Shown: positions 1-6,240 of the stretch, one piece after another
Position numbering within the stretch: position 1 is the stretch's first letter
How the letters are laid out: every line of letters starts with the position of its first letter
NCBI GenBank assembly: GCA_964411425.1
Contig: CAYPKW010000074.1
Coordinates: 1 to 12,027 of the forward strand
Direction: 5' to 3'
Length of the DNA stretch: 12,027 nt
Source: CAYPKW01 sp964411425
Lineage (GTDB): Bacteria > Pseudomonadota > Alphaproteobacteria > Dongiales > Dongiaceae
Notes under the pieces: generated by a model
Seen by the model: only the letters and a program-made list of their open reading frames with translations
What the model was told of the DNA's origin: nothing
Databases searched by the model: none
Program-made: the position numbers and the translations under genes

Positions 1-1797
1 CTCGGCCAGCTTCTCCAGCATGGTGCCGCCGAGCTGCTCGGCGTCCACGATGGTGACCGCGCGCCGGTAGTAGCGCGTCACGTCGTGCCCGATGCCGATC
101 GCCACCAGCTCCACGGACGATCGGGTCTCGATCCACTGGATGACGTCGCGCAGGTGGCGTTCGAGATAATTGCCGGGATTGACCGACAGCGTCGAGTCGT
201 CGACCGGGGCGCCGTCGGAAATGACCATCAGGATGCGGCGCTGCTCGGACTGGCCGATCAGCCGGTCGTGCGCCCACAGCAGCGCTTCGCCGTCGATGTT
301 CTCCTTGAGGATGCCCTCGCGCAGCATGAGGCCGAGGCTCTTGCGGGCGCGCCGCCACGGCGCGTCGTGCGCCTTGTACACGATGTGGCGCAGGTCGTTG
401 AGACGGCCCGGATTGGCCGGCTTGCCGGAGGCAATCCAGCGCTCGCGCGCGCCGCCGCCTTTCCACATGCGGGTGGTGAAGCCCAGCACTTCCACCTTGA
501 CGCCGCAACGCTCCAGGGTGCGGGCGAGGATGTCGGCGCTCATGGCCGCCACGGTGATCGGCCGGCCGCGCATGGAGCCCGAGTTGTCGATGAGCAGCGT
601 CACCGCGGTGTCCCGGAACTCGGTCTCCTTCTCGCGCTTGAAGGATAACGGCATCGCCGGATTGACGACGACGCGGGCGAGCCGCCCGGTGTCGAGCAGC
701 CCTTCCTCGAGGTCGAATTCCCAGGCCCGCGTCTGCTGCGCCAGAAGCCGGCGCTGCAGACGGTTGGCGAGCTTGCCGACCACCGTCTGCAGGTGGGCGA
801 GCTGCTGGTCGAGAAGCTGGCGCAGGCGCTGCAACTCGGCGGCATCGCACAGCTCGGCCGCGTCCACCTCCTCGTCGAACTCGACGGTGAAGGCGCGATA
901 GAGCGGCTGCCCCCGGCTGTTGGCGAGGCCGTCCTGCGGCCGGCCGGGGCGGCCCGGCTGGTCCTCGCCCGGCACGCCCCGCATCTCCGCGTCGGCGTCC
1001 ATGCTCTCGCCTTCGGCCATCGCGTCGGCCGCCTCGGCCTTGCGGCCCTCCATGGCGGCGAAGGTCTCGGCCGGAGACTTGTCGCCGCCCTCGGCGTCGC
1101 TCTGCCGGTCGTCCTTGTTGTCGCCCTCGGCGTCGGCATCCGCTTCGCTCGAGCCCGGCTCCTCGGCGCCGAGATCGATGTCGAGGTCGGCGAGCAGCCG
1201 GCGCACCGCCTTGGCATAGAGGCGTTGATCGCCGGCCAGGTCGGCGAGCCCAGCGAGGTCCTCGCGCACCCGCGCGTCGAGCCCCTGGCGCCACAGCTCG
1301 ACCATGCGCCGGGCGGCGGGCGGGGGCATGGCACCGGTCAGCGCCTCGCGGGCCAGGAGCCGGAGAACCTCGGGCAGCGGCGCGTCGATGCGGTCGGCGA
1401 TCCTGGCGAAGTCGTGCTGCCGGCAATGCTCGTCGAGGGCCACGGCAAGATTGTCCGCCACGCCCGCCATGCGCCGGGCGCCCAGCGCCTCGACGCGGGC
1501 CTGCTCGACCGAGTCGAACGCGGCGCGGGCCGCGTCGCCCTTCGGCGCCTCGCGCGCGTGGATGGCGTCGCTGTGGTGGCGCAGCTTGAGGGCGATCGCG
1601 TCGGCGACGCCGCGCACCACGCCGACCTCGAGGGCGCCAAGCTCGCGCGAGGGCAACGGCAAACGCGCCTCGCCGCCGCTTAGCCCGTGCGGCGCGGGGG
1701 CGAAAACGGCATTCAACTCGGCGCGCCCGGCGATGGCCCGCATGGCGGCGCCGGTGACGCGCCGGAACTCCTCGACCCTGTTGGCGCGCTCGTTCAA
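1..1797 (-). CDS. cobT: Cobaltochelatase subunit CobT (3' end beyond the window)
   Basis: CobT is the larger chaperone-like subunit of the ATP-dependent aerobic cobaltochelatase. With CobS it drives cobalt insertion by CobN into hydrogenobyrinic acid a,c-diamide. The frame is open for 599 codons and leaves the window before its stop; the family runs to about 600-640 residues, so only a short tail is missing. An N-terminal helical region is followed by a strongly acidic linker (about residues 200-290) and a C-terminal von Willebrand A domain (about 400-599). The MIDAS motif DNSGSM lies at residues 404-409, and the family signature GIGHDVTRYY is near the end. The start is uncertain. TTG at 1797 gives a family-like N-terminus (MNERANRVEEFRR) and begins 7 bases after the cobS stop. 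The first in-frame ATG is at 1743 and would remove 18 residues. It follows cobS in what looks like one operon. Identification is very secure; the start is not. Confidence 0.95.
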   Translation of the reverse strand, partial: MNERANRVEEFRRVTGAAMRAIAGRAELNAVFAPAPHGLSGGEARLPLPSRELGALEVGVVRGVADAIALKLRHHSDAIHAREAPKGDAARAAFDSVEQARVEALGARRMAGVADNLAVALDEHCRQHDFARIADRIDAPLPEVLRLLAREALTGAMPPPAARRMVELWRQGLDARVREDLAGLADLAGDQRLYAKAVRRLLADLDIDLGAEEPGSSEADADAEGDNKDDRQSDAEGGDKSPAETFAAMEGRKAEAADAMAEGESMDADAEMRGVPGEDQPGRPGRPQDGLANSRGQPLYRAFTVEFDEEVDAAELCDAAELQRLRQLLDQQLAHLQTVVGKLANRLQRRLLAQQTRAWEFDLEEGLLDTGRLARVVVNPAMPLSFKREKETEFRDTAVTLLIDNSGSMRGRPITVAAMSADILARTLERCGVKVEVLGFTTRMWKGGGARERWIASGKPANPGRLNDLRHIVYKAHDAPWRRARKSLGLMLREGILKENIDGEALLWAHDRLIGQSEQRRILMVISDGAPVDDSTLSVNPGNYLERHLRDVIQWIETRSSVELVAIGIGHDVTRYYRRAVTIVDAEQLGGTMLEKLAE

Positions 1798-1804
1798 GTC
1801 GATT

Positions 1805-2800
1805 CTAGACCAGCATCGACTTGCTGCGGCCGAGGTCGAGGTCCCGGCCCATGGCACGCTGGTAGTACTCGGCCACGGTCGTCCGCTCGAGCTCGTCGCA
1901 CTTGTTGAGGAAGGTTACCCGGAAGGCGTAGGCGATGTCGTTGAAGATCTTCGCGTTCTGCGCCCAGGTCATGACCGTGCGCGGCGACATCACGGTGGAG
2001 ATGTCGCCGGCGACGAAGCCGGAGCGGGTCAAGGCGGCGAGCGCCACCATGGCGCCGACGGTGCGCCGGCCGTCATCGGTGTCGTACGAGGGCGCCTTGG
2101 CGATCACGACGTTCACCTCGTCCTCGTGCGGCAGATAGTTGAGCGTGGCGACGATGTTCCAGCGGTCCATCTGCCCCTGGTTGATCTGCTGCGTGCCGTG
2201 GTAGAGGCCGGTGGTGTCGCCGAGCCCCACCGTGTTGGTGGTGGCGAACAGGCGGAACGCCGGGTGCGGGTGAATCACCCGGTTCTGGTCGAGCAGGGTA
2301 AACTTGCCCTCGACCTCGAGCACGCGCTGGATGACGAACATCACGTCCGGCCGGCCGGCGTCGTACTCGTCGAAGACGAGCGCGGTGGCGTGCTGGATCG
2401 CCCACGGCAGCAGGCCCTCGCGGTACTCGGTCACCTGCATGCCGTCGCGCAGGACGATGGCGTCCTTGCCGATGAGGTCGATGCGGCTGATGTGGCTGTC
2501 GAGGTTGACCCGGATGCACGGCCAGTTGAGGCGCGCCGCCACCTGCTCGATATGGGTCGACTTGCCGGTGCCGTGGTAGCCTTGTATGATCACCCGGCGG
2601 TTGTAGGCGAAGCCGGCCAGGATGGCGATCGTCGTATCGTGGTCGAAGCGATAGGCGTCGTCGATATCGGGCACGTGCTCGGTCGCCTGGCTGAACGCCG
2701 GCACCTGCATGTCGCTGTCGAGACCGAAGGTCTGGCGCACCGCGATGGCGATGTCGGGCAGGGCGCGGGGCTGCGTGGCGGAGTTGGCGTCGGCGGGCAT
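1805..2800 (-). CDS. cobS: Cobaltochelatase subunit CobS, AAA+ ATPase
   Basis: CobS is the AAA+ motor subunit of aerobic cobaltochelatase. It forms a ring with CobT and uses ATP to support cobalt chelation by CobN in cytoplasmic B12 synthesis. The 331-residue product matches the usual family length. Visible elements in order: the CobS N-terminal segment (about 25-55, FGLDSDMQVPAF and VPDIDDAYRFD), Walker A GYHGTGKST (74-82), Walker B LVFDEYD (141-147), a sensor-1-like ATTNT (186-190) and a C-terminal MSPRT segment (271-275) that may carry the sensor-2 arginine. The gene starts 31 bases after the J-domain gene stop and ends 7 bases before the likely cobT start, so J-domain gene, cobS and cobT are probably co-transcribed. 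No key residue is missing. MoxR-type or gas-vesicle AAA+ proteins are the nearest alternatives, but the adjacent cobT and the CobS-specific N-terminus settle it. Confidence 0.97.
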   Translation of the reverse strand: MPADANSATQPRALPDIAIAVRQTFGLDSDMQVPAFSQATEHVPDIDDAYRFDHDTTIAILAGFAYNRRVIIQGYHGTGKSTHIEQVAARLNWPCIRVNLDSHISRIDLIGKDAIVLRDGMQVTEYREGLLPWAIQHATALVFDEYDAGRPDVMFVIQRVLEVEGKFTLLDQNRVIHPHPAFRLFATTNTVGLGDTTGLYHGTQQINQGQMDRWNIVATLNYLPHEDEVNVVIAKAPSYDTDDGRRTVGAMVALAALTRSGFVAGDISTVMSPRTVMTWAQNAKIFNDIAYAFRVTFLNKCDELERTTVAEYYQRAMGRDLDLGRSKSMLV

Positions 2801-2831
2801 GGGCGTTTCTTTCGCAAGGCCCCGGCGGGGT

Positions 2832-3383
2832 TCACAGGGCGATAGTCTGTTTCAAGGTCGCGTACGCTTGGTTGATCGACTTCAGGCGCTCCTCCGCGAG
2901 CTTGTCGCCGCCGTTGGCGTCCGGGTGCAATCGTTTCACTAGGCCGATGTAGCGGCTCTTGATTTCCGCCGGGGTCACCGGTGGGCTCAAATCCAGCATG
3001 GCCAGCGCCCGCTCCTCGGCGGTCTCAGGCCGGCGACGGCTGTCGCCGTTCCGGGGACCGGCGAACCGGTCGCCGAACATCGCGTTGTCGGCCCGCGGGC
3101 GGATTACCCGCCACTGGCCGAGCGGCCAAGTCGGGCGCTGCCAAACGGTGTCCTCGCGGATCGCCGTCTCGATCTCCACCGCGCTCCAGCCGGCATAGTA
3201 GTCCCAGGCCCGGTTGTATTCCCGCACGTGGTCGAGGCAGAACCAGTAATATTCGTGCAGCCGGTCGCGCGCCTTCGGCGCCCGGTGCTCGCCCGGCGCC
3301 GTGCAGAGCGGATGGTCGCAGCCCTGGCGCGGAGGTGGAGCCTCCTCGCCGGCGCCGTCGGATTCGAGCAGGCGTCTTTGCAT
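2832..3383 (-). CDS. Small J-domain (DnaJ-like) protein with N-terminal Cys/His cluster
   Basis: This 183-residue protein has its J domain at the C-terminus (about residues 126-183). The HPD motif that stimulates Hsp70 ATPase is at 153-155, followed by the helix ending INQAYATLK. It lacks the glycine-rich region and zinc repeats of classical DnaJ, so it is a class III co-chaperone rather than DnaJ itself. The N-terminal half holds C22, C27, C49 and H52 in a CxxxxC...CxxH arrangement that could bind a metal; this is my inference. A tryptophan/tyrosine-rich stretch follows (about 44-88). Similar proteins lie next to cobS and bolA in many alphaproteobacteria, from my general knowledge of gene order. 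The client is unknown; assembly of the CobS/CobT complex is only a guess from position. The ATG at 3383 has no strong ribosome-binding site. Confidence 0.88.
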   Translation of the reverse strand: MQRRLLESDGAGEEAPPPRQGCDHPLCTAPGEHRAPKARDRLHEYYWFCLDHVREYNRAWDYYAGWSAVEIETAIREDTVWQRPTWPLGQWRVIRPRADNAMFGDRFAGPRNGDSRRRPETAEERALAMLDLSPPVTPAEIKSRYIGLVKRLHPDANGGDKLAEERLKSINQAYATLKQTIAL

Positions 3384-3473
3384 GGCACCAATATGCGGCC
3401 GCCGGCGGGCCGTGGCAAGCAGCGGGCGCCCGGCTGGCGCGGCGGCGGCCGGCCTGGCATTGTGAGACGTCCC

Positions 3474-3480
3474 AAGGAGG
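3474..3480 (+). promoter_or_regulatory. Ribosome-binding site of bolA
   Basis: AAGGAGG lies 10 bases upstream of the ATG at 3491. It is the best Shine-Dalgarno match in the window and decides the bolA start, because the same frame stays open for about 510 bases further upstream. Confidence 0.85.
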
Positions 3481-3490
3481 CGGAACGGCC

Positions 3491-3799
3491 ATGTCGGTTG
3501 CGCGAACGATCGAGGCTAAGCTCGCCAGCGCCTTGGCGCCGACCCATCTGAGCGTGATCGACGAATCGCGCCTGCACGCCGGCCACGCGGGCGCGCGCCC
3601 GGGCGGCGAGAGCCATTTCCGGGTGCAGGTGGTCTCGGCCCGTTTCGAGGGGCTGCCGCGGCTCGCCCGCCAGCGGGAAGTCCACCGCCTGCTCGCGGCC
3701 GAGTTGGCTGGCCCGGTCCATGCCCTCGCCCTCGAGACCCTGACGCCGGCCGAGTTCGCCGGTCGAGACTCGGCCGAGATACAACCAGAAGACGGTTAA
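3491..3799 (+). CDS. bolA: BolA family protein
   Basis: BolA proteins partner with monothiol CGFS glutaredoxins, bind [2Fe-2S] clusters and act in iron-sulfur trafficking or in regulation; the fold is KH-like. The 102-residue product has the family pattern: an N-terminal helix, then LSVIDESRLHAGHAG (20-34), a GGESHFRVQVVS strand (38-49) and the helix around RQREVHRLL. The conserved helix histidine is H65, and H29 or H32 in the loop is the other candidate cluster ligand. It is divergent from the J-domain/cobS/cobT operon across a 107-base gap in which I see no convincing promoter. The start is fixed by a strong ribosome-binding site. The C-terminal tail after residue 88 is variable and acidic. 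Which BolA subfamily it belongs to cannot be told from this sequence alone. Confidence 0.94.
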   Translation: MSVARTIEAKLASALAPTHLSVIDESRLHAGHAGARPGGESHFRVQVVSARFEGLPRLARQREVHRLLAAELAGPVHALALETLTPAEFAGRDSAEIQPEDG

Positions 3800-3836
3800 C
3801 AGTGTCATTAACAAATCTATGGTTGTATAACACTGT
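3796..3836 (+). promoter_or_regulatory. AT-rich repeat-bearing stretch, possible promoter/operator of the ribbon-helix-helix gene
   Basis: This short AT-rich island, right after bolA in a GC-rich context, holds several related motifs. TTAACAGTGT (3796-3805) and ATAACACTGT (3827-3836) agree at 8 of 10 positions as direct repeats. ACAGTGT (3799-3805) and ACACTGT (3830-3836) form a perfect 7-base inverted repeat with a 24-base spacer. TTAACA also recurs at 3808-3813. TATAAC at 3826-3831 resembles a -10 box, but the -35 choice at 17 bases (TGTCAT, 3803-3808) is poor. Ribbon-helix-helix proteins typically bind short repeated sites and often control their own genes, so an operator is plausible; this is inference. 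Confidence 0.35.
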
Positions 3837-3888
3837 GCCATACGGCGGCGCATCCGCCCGCCGGCTATTGGCTGCTGGGGTTGCCGAA

Positions 3889-4218
3889 ATGGCGGAACCG
3901 GGAAACAGCACGCTGGTCAGCCGCAACGTGATCGTCGGTTTCCGGCGCACCAGCCTGCGGCTCGAGCCGATGATGTGGCGTTCCCTGGGCGAGATCGCCC
4001 GGCGCCAACGCCTCTCGGTGCACAGGCTCTGCACCGAGATCGACGACCGGCGCAAGGAATCGAGTCTGACCGCGGCGATCAGGGTGTTCATCCTGGCCTA
4101 TTTTCGGGCGGCTGCCACCGAGACCGGCCACCGGCGCGCCGGCCACGGCGAGGGCGTCGGCGCGACGCCGCTGCGCATCGGGTCAGGCGAACCGCGCCAC
4201 CCTCAACTGCCGGTATAG
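3889..4218 (+). CDS. Ribbon-helix-helix domain protein (RHH_4 type)
   Basis: This is a small putative DNA-binding protein of 109 residues. The core spans about residues 11-74: SRNVIVGFRRTSLRLEP supplies the strand and the turn into helix 1, WRSLGEIARRQRLSVHRLCTEI the helical part, and TAAIRVFILAYFRAA the closing helix. This is the pattern of the alphaproteobacterial RHH_4 family (Pfam PF13467), whose targets are mostly unknown. I chose ATG 3889 because the domain begins just after it; a GTG at 3802 in the same frame would add 29 residues with no family resemblance and would put the AT-rich promoter-like stretch inside the gene. GGGG at 3877-3880 is a weak ribosome-binding site. The tail after residue 78 is low-complexity and probably disordered. 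The 3' end overlaps the converging DUF2889 gene by 16 bases. Confidence 0.82.
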   Translation: MAEPGNSTLVSRNVIVGFRRTSLRLEPMMWRSLGEIARRQRLSVHRLCTEIDDRRKESSLTAAIRVFILAYFRAAATETGHRRAGHGEGVGATPLRIGSGEPRHPQLPV

Positions 4219-4742
4219 AACTGCGGCCAGAAGCTCTTCACCGCCTCGCCGTCACTGGCGAGCGCGTGGCAGGAATCGATGAACAGCGGGCGTGCCTCGG
4301 GGTCGGATCGCACTTCGCGCATGCCGAACACCGTCTGGAACACCACCGTACCCAAGGCGCCCAGCATCTCCATCTGGTGCGTGCAGCCGTTGACGCCGCC
4401 GAACAGCTCTTTCACCCGGCGGTGCCAGCCCCGCCCCACCCGCGTCCCCTTGATGGCGGCGAAACGCGGCGTGATGTCCGGGCAGATGCGGAACGGCCCG
4501 GCCGCGGTCTCGACCTCGATGTCGCGCACCGTGTAGTCGCCGTCGACCGTGAGCCTGATCCGCATGTCGTGAATGGGCTCCCCGGGCGGGATGGTGCCGC
4601 GCCACTGGTTCGGCACGTCGTAGGTCTTGATGTCGGTGAGCCGGCCTTCGATGTCGAACAGGCCGTCGGACCGGCGGTAGCCTTCGAACTCCAGGCGGCG
4701 GGTATGCAAATGGCGTCGCTCGGCGGAGGGCGATAGGGCCAT
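4203..4742 (-). CDS. DUF2889 domain protein
   Basis: The 179-residue product matches my recollection of the DUF2889 family (PF11136) across its whole length. It shows HTRRLEFEGYRRSDGLFDIEGRLTD near the start, RGTIPPGEPIHDMRIRLTVD in the middle, then an FRICPDITPRF segment, a GRGWHRRVKELFGGVNGCTHQMEMLG block, and a short tail. The function of the family is not established. C and H in the GCTH motif and the aspartates of the HDMRI region are notable conserved polar residues. There is no signal peptide or membrane segment, so it is likely cytoplasmic. GAGGTG (4747-4752) sits 4 bases before the ATG and supports the start. The gene is separated from the upstream CorC-like gene by 169 bases holding two palindromes, so it probably has its own transcription start. 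Its 3' end overlaps the ribbon-helix-helix gene tail to tail. Confidence 0.88.
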   Translation of the reverse strand: MALSPSAERRHLHTRRLEFEGYRRSDGLFDIEGRLTDIKTYDVPNQWRGTIPPGEPIHDMRIRLTVDGDYTVRDIEVETAAGPFRICPDITPRFAAIKGTRVGRGWHRRVKELFGGVNGCTHQMEMLGALGTVVFQTVFGMREVRSDPEARPLFIDSCHALASDGEAVKSFWPQFYTGS

Positions 4743-4764
4743 GGGGCACCTCGGATTGCGAGCC

Positions 4765-4816
4765 TAGAGCAAGATCGGATCAGATTGAATCAATCTGATC
4801 CGTGAATCTTGCTCTA
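4765..4816. repeat. Imperfect palindrome (first of a pair)
   Basis: The arms are TAGAGCAAGAT + CGGATCAGATTG (4765-4787) and CAATCTGATCCG + ATCTTGCTCTA (4791-4816), with a 3-base loop AAT (4788-4790) and an unpaired TGA (4803-4805) in the right arm. Twenty-three base pairs would form in one long hairpin. The TAGAGCA...TGCTCTA ends resemble the intergenic palindromic repeats common in Rhizobiales and relatives (RIME-like elements). No run of T follows, so it is not a standard intrinsic terminator. Confidence 0.85.
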
Positions 4817-4828
4817 ATTCAAAAGCTT

Positions 4829-4877
4829 GAGCATGATCTTATCGGAAAAGTGATAGCCACTTTTCCGGATCATGCTC
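4829..4877. repeat. Imperfect palindrome (second of a pair)
   Basis: The arms are GAGCATGATC + CGGAAAAGTG (4829-4838, 4843-4852) and CACTTTTCCG + GATCATGCTC (4858-4877), with loop ATAGC (4853-4857) and an unpaired TTAT (4839-4842) in the left arm. Its outer ends differ from those of the neighbouring palindrome mainly by GAGCATGATC versus GAGCAAGATC, so the two look like modules of one repeat family. Sequences of the form GAGCATGATC...CGGAAAAG are familiar as rhizobial-type intergenic mosaic repeats. It could also help terminate or stabilise the CorC-gene transcript. Confidence 0.85.
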
Positions 4878-4911
4878 TAGGGCCGAGCCTATCGACGGCG
4901 CTCGCCCGGCG

Positions 4912-6210
4912 TCAACCGCCCTCGGCGCCGGTCTCGCCGGCCCGCCCGCCCGCGTGCGGCACCAAGGGGGTGACGCGCAGCGCCTTGATCTGGTTACGTT
5001 GGCGTTCGAGGATCTCGAAGCGCATGCCGTGAAAGACGAAGACTTGCCCCTTGTCCGGGATGCGCCGCGCCTCGTGCAGCACCAGGCCCGCGACGGTGGA
5101 AGCCTCCTCGTCGGGCAGCCGCCAGTCGAACTCGCGATTGAGATCGCGGATCGTCACCGTGCCGTTGACGACGTAGGAGCCGCCCGCCTCGGGCTTGACG
5201 CCGGCCACCTTCGCGTCCAGCTTGTCGGCGATGTCGCCGACGATCTCCTCGAGGATGTCTTCCAGCGTGACGATGCCCATGAGCGCGCCGTACTCGTCCA
5301 CCACCAGCGCGAAATGCTCGCGCCGGTCGCGGAAGGCTTGCAGTTGGCCCAGCAGGCTGGTGGTGTCGGGGATGAACCAGGGCGGGGCGGCAAGGCTCGG
5401 GATGTCGAGGCCCTCAACCGACCCTCGGTTGGCCTGGACGGCGCGCAACAGCGCCTTCACGTGCAGCACTCCGACGACGTTGTCGGGATCGCCCCGCCAC
5501 AGCGGTATGCGGGTGTAGGAGCTCGCCAGCACCTCCTCCACCAGCTTGCCGGGCGGCTGGTCGATGTCGATCGCCACCACGTTGCGCCGGTGCACCATGA
5601 TGTCGCTGACCGCCACGTCGCGCAGGTCGAGGATGGAGTGCAGCATGCGGCCGGCCTCGCGCACGTCGCCCGCCCTGCCGGCGTGCAAGTCGATGGCGCC
5701 ACGCAGCTCCTGCTCGGTCGATTCGCTGCCGAGCACCGCCGTGGCCCGCGCGCCCAAGAGCCGCAGCAGGCCGCGCACGACGAGCTGGACGACGCGGGTG
5801 ATCGGCGCGAACGCCAGCACGGTCACCTGCAGCGCGGGCGCCAGCGCCAGCGCCGTGCGGTCCGCGTTGTTGATCGCGTAGGTCTTCGGCAGCACCTCGC
5901 CGAACATGACGACGAGCACGGTCATGCCCACCGCGGCATAGGCGACGCCCCGTTCGCCGAACGCCGCGATCATCACGCCGGTGGCGAGCGCCGAGCCCAG
6001 GATGTTGACCAGGTTGTTGCCGAGCAGGATGGCGCCGATGACCGGCTCCATGCGGGCGCGCATGCGGTTGACGAGCGCGGCGCGGCGATTGCCCTTTCGC
6101 TCGAGCGCGTGCAGGCGCGGACGCGAGGCCGCCGTGATGGCGGTTTCGGCGCAGGAGAACAACGCCGACATGAACAGCAGCAGCAGAATGGCAGCAACGG
6201 TCGCGATCAT
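4912..6210 (-). CDS. CorC/HlyC-family membrane protein (DUF21-CBS-CBS-CorC_HlyC)
   Basis: This 432-residue inner-membrane protein has the CNNM/CorC architecture, a family linked to magnesium or cobalt efflux and sometimes misnamed haemolysin. The DUF21 (CNNM) membrane domain covers about residues 1-165. It carries SALFSCAETA (15-24) and GNNLVN (64-69), FGEVLPKT (103-110), and hydrophobic segments near 2-19, 57-83, 88-107 and 121-152. A CBS pair follows (about 204-260 and 268-328, the second ending IVTLEDILEEIVGDI). The C-terminal CorC_HlyC domain spans about 340-415. The transported ion cannot be read from sequence. It starts 30 bases after the aroB stop and is likely co-transcribed with aroK-aroB, an order I recall from other alphaproteobacteria. 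The Ala/Gly-rich last 15 residues are unremarkable. Family assignment is secure; transport function is by homology only. Confidence 0.93.
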   Translation of the reverse strand: MIATVAAILLLLFMSALFSCAETAITAASRPRLHALERKGNRRAALVNRMRARMEPVIGAILLGNNLVNILGSALATGVMIAAFGERGVAYAAVGMTVLVVMFGEVLPKTYAINNADRTALALAPALQVTVLAFAPITRVVQLVVRGLLRLLGARATAVLGSESTEQELRGAIDLHAGRAGDVREAGRMLHSILDLRDVAVSDIMVHRRNVVAIDIDQPPGKLVEEVLASSYTRIPLWRGDPDNVVGVLHVKALLRAVQANRGSVEGLDIPSLAAPPWFIPDTTSLLGQLQAFRDRREHFALVVDEYGALMGIVTLEDILEEIVGDIADKLDAKVAGVKPEAGGSYVVNGTVTIRDLNREFDWRLPDEEASTVAGLVLHEARRIPDKGQVFVFHGMRFEILERQRNQIKALRVTPLVPHAGGRAGETGAEGG

Positions 6211-6240
6211 CGGGACATCCTCTGGAAACGGACGCGCCGC

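Noticed and set aside
1304..2845. Long plus-strand open frame of 513 codons, and another at 793-1683
   Set aside because: They are antisense to cobS and cobT. Their translations are Arg/Val/Asp/His-rich with no family pattern, as expected for the opposite strand of high-GC coding sequence.
3802..3888. GTG start at 3802 for the ribbon-helix-helix gene
   Set aside because: It would be two bases after the bolA stop and add 29 residues unlike the family, reading through the AT-rich promoter-like sequence; ATG 3889 fits the domain start.
4765..4877. Palindromes read as a CRISPR array or intrinsic terminators
   Set aside because: There are only two different units with no spacer-repeat periodicity, and no T-run follows either stem.
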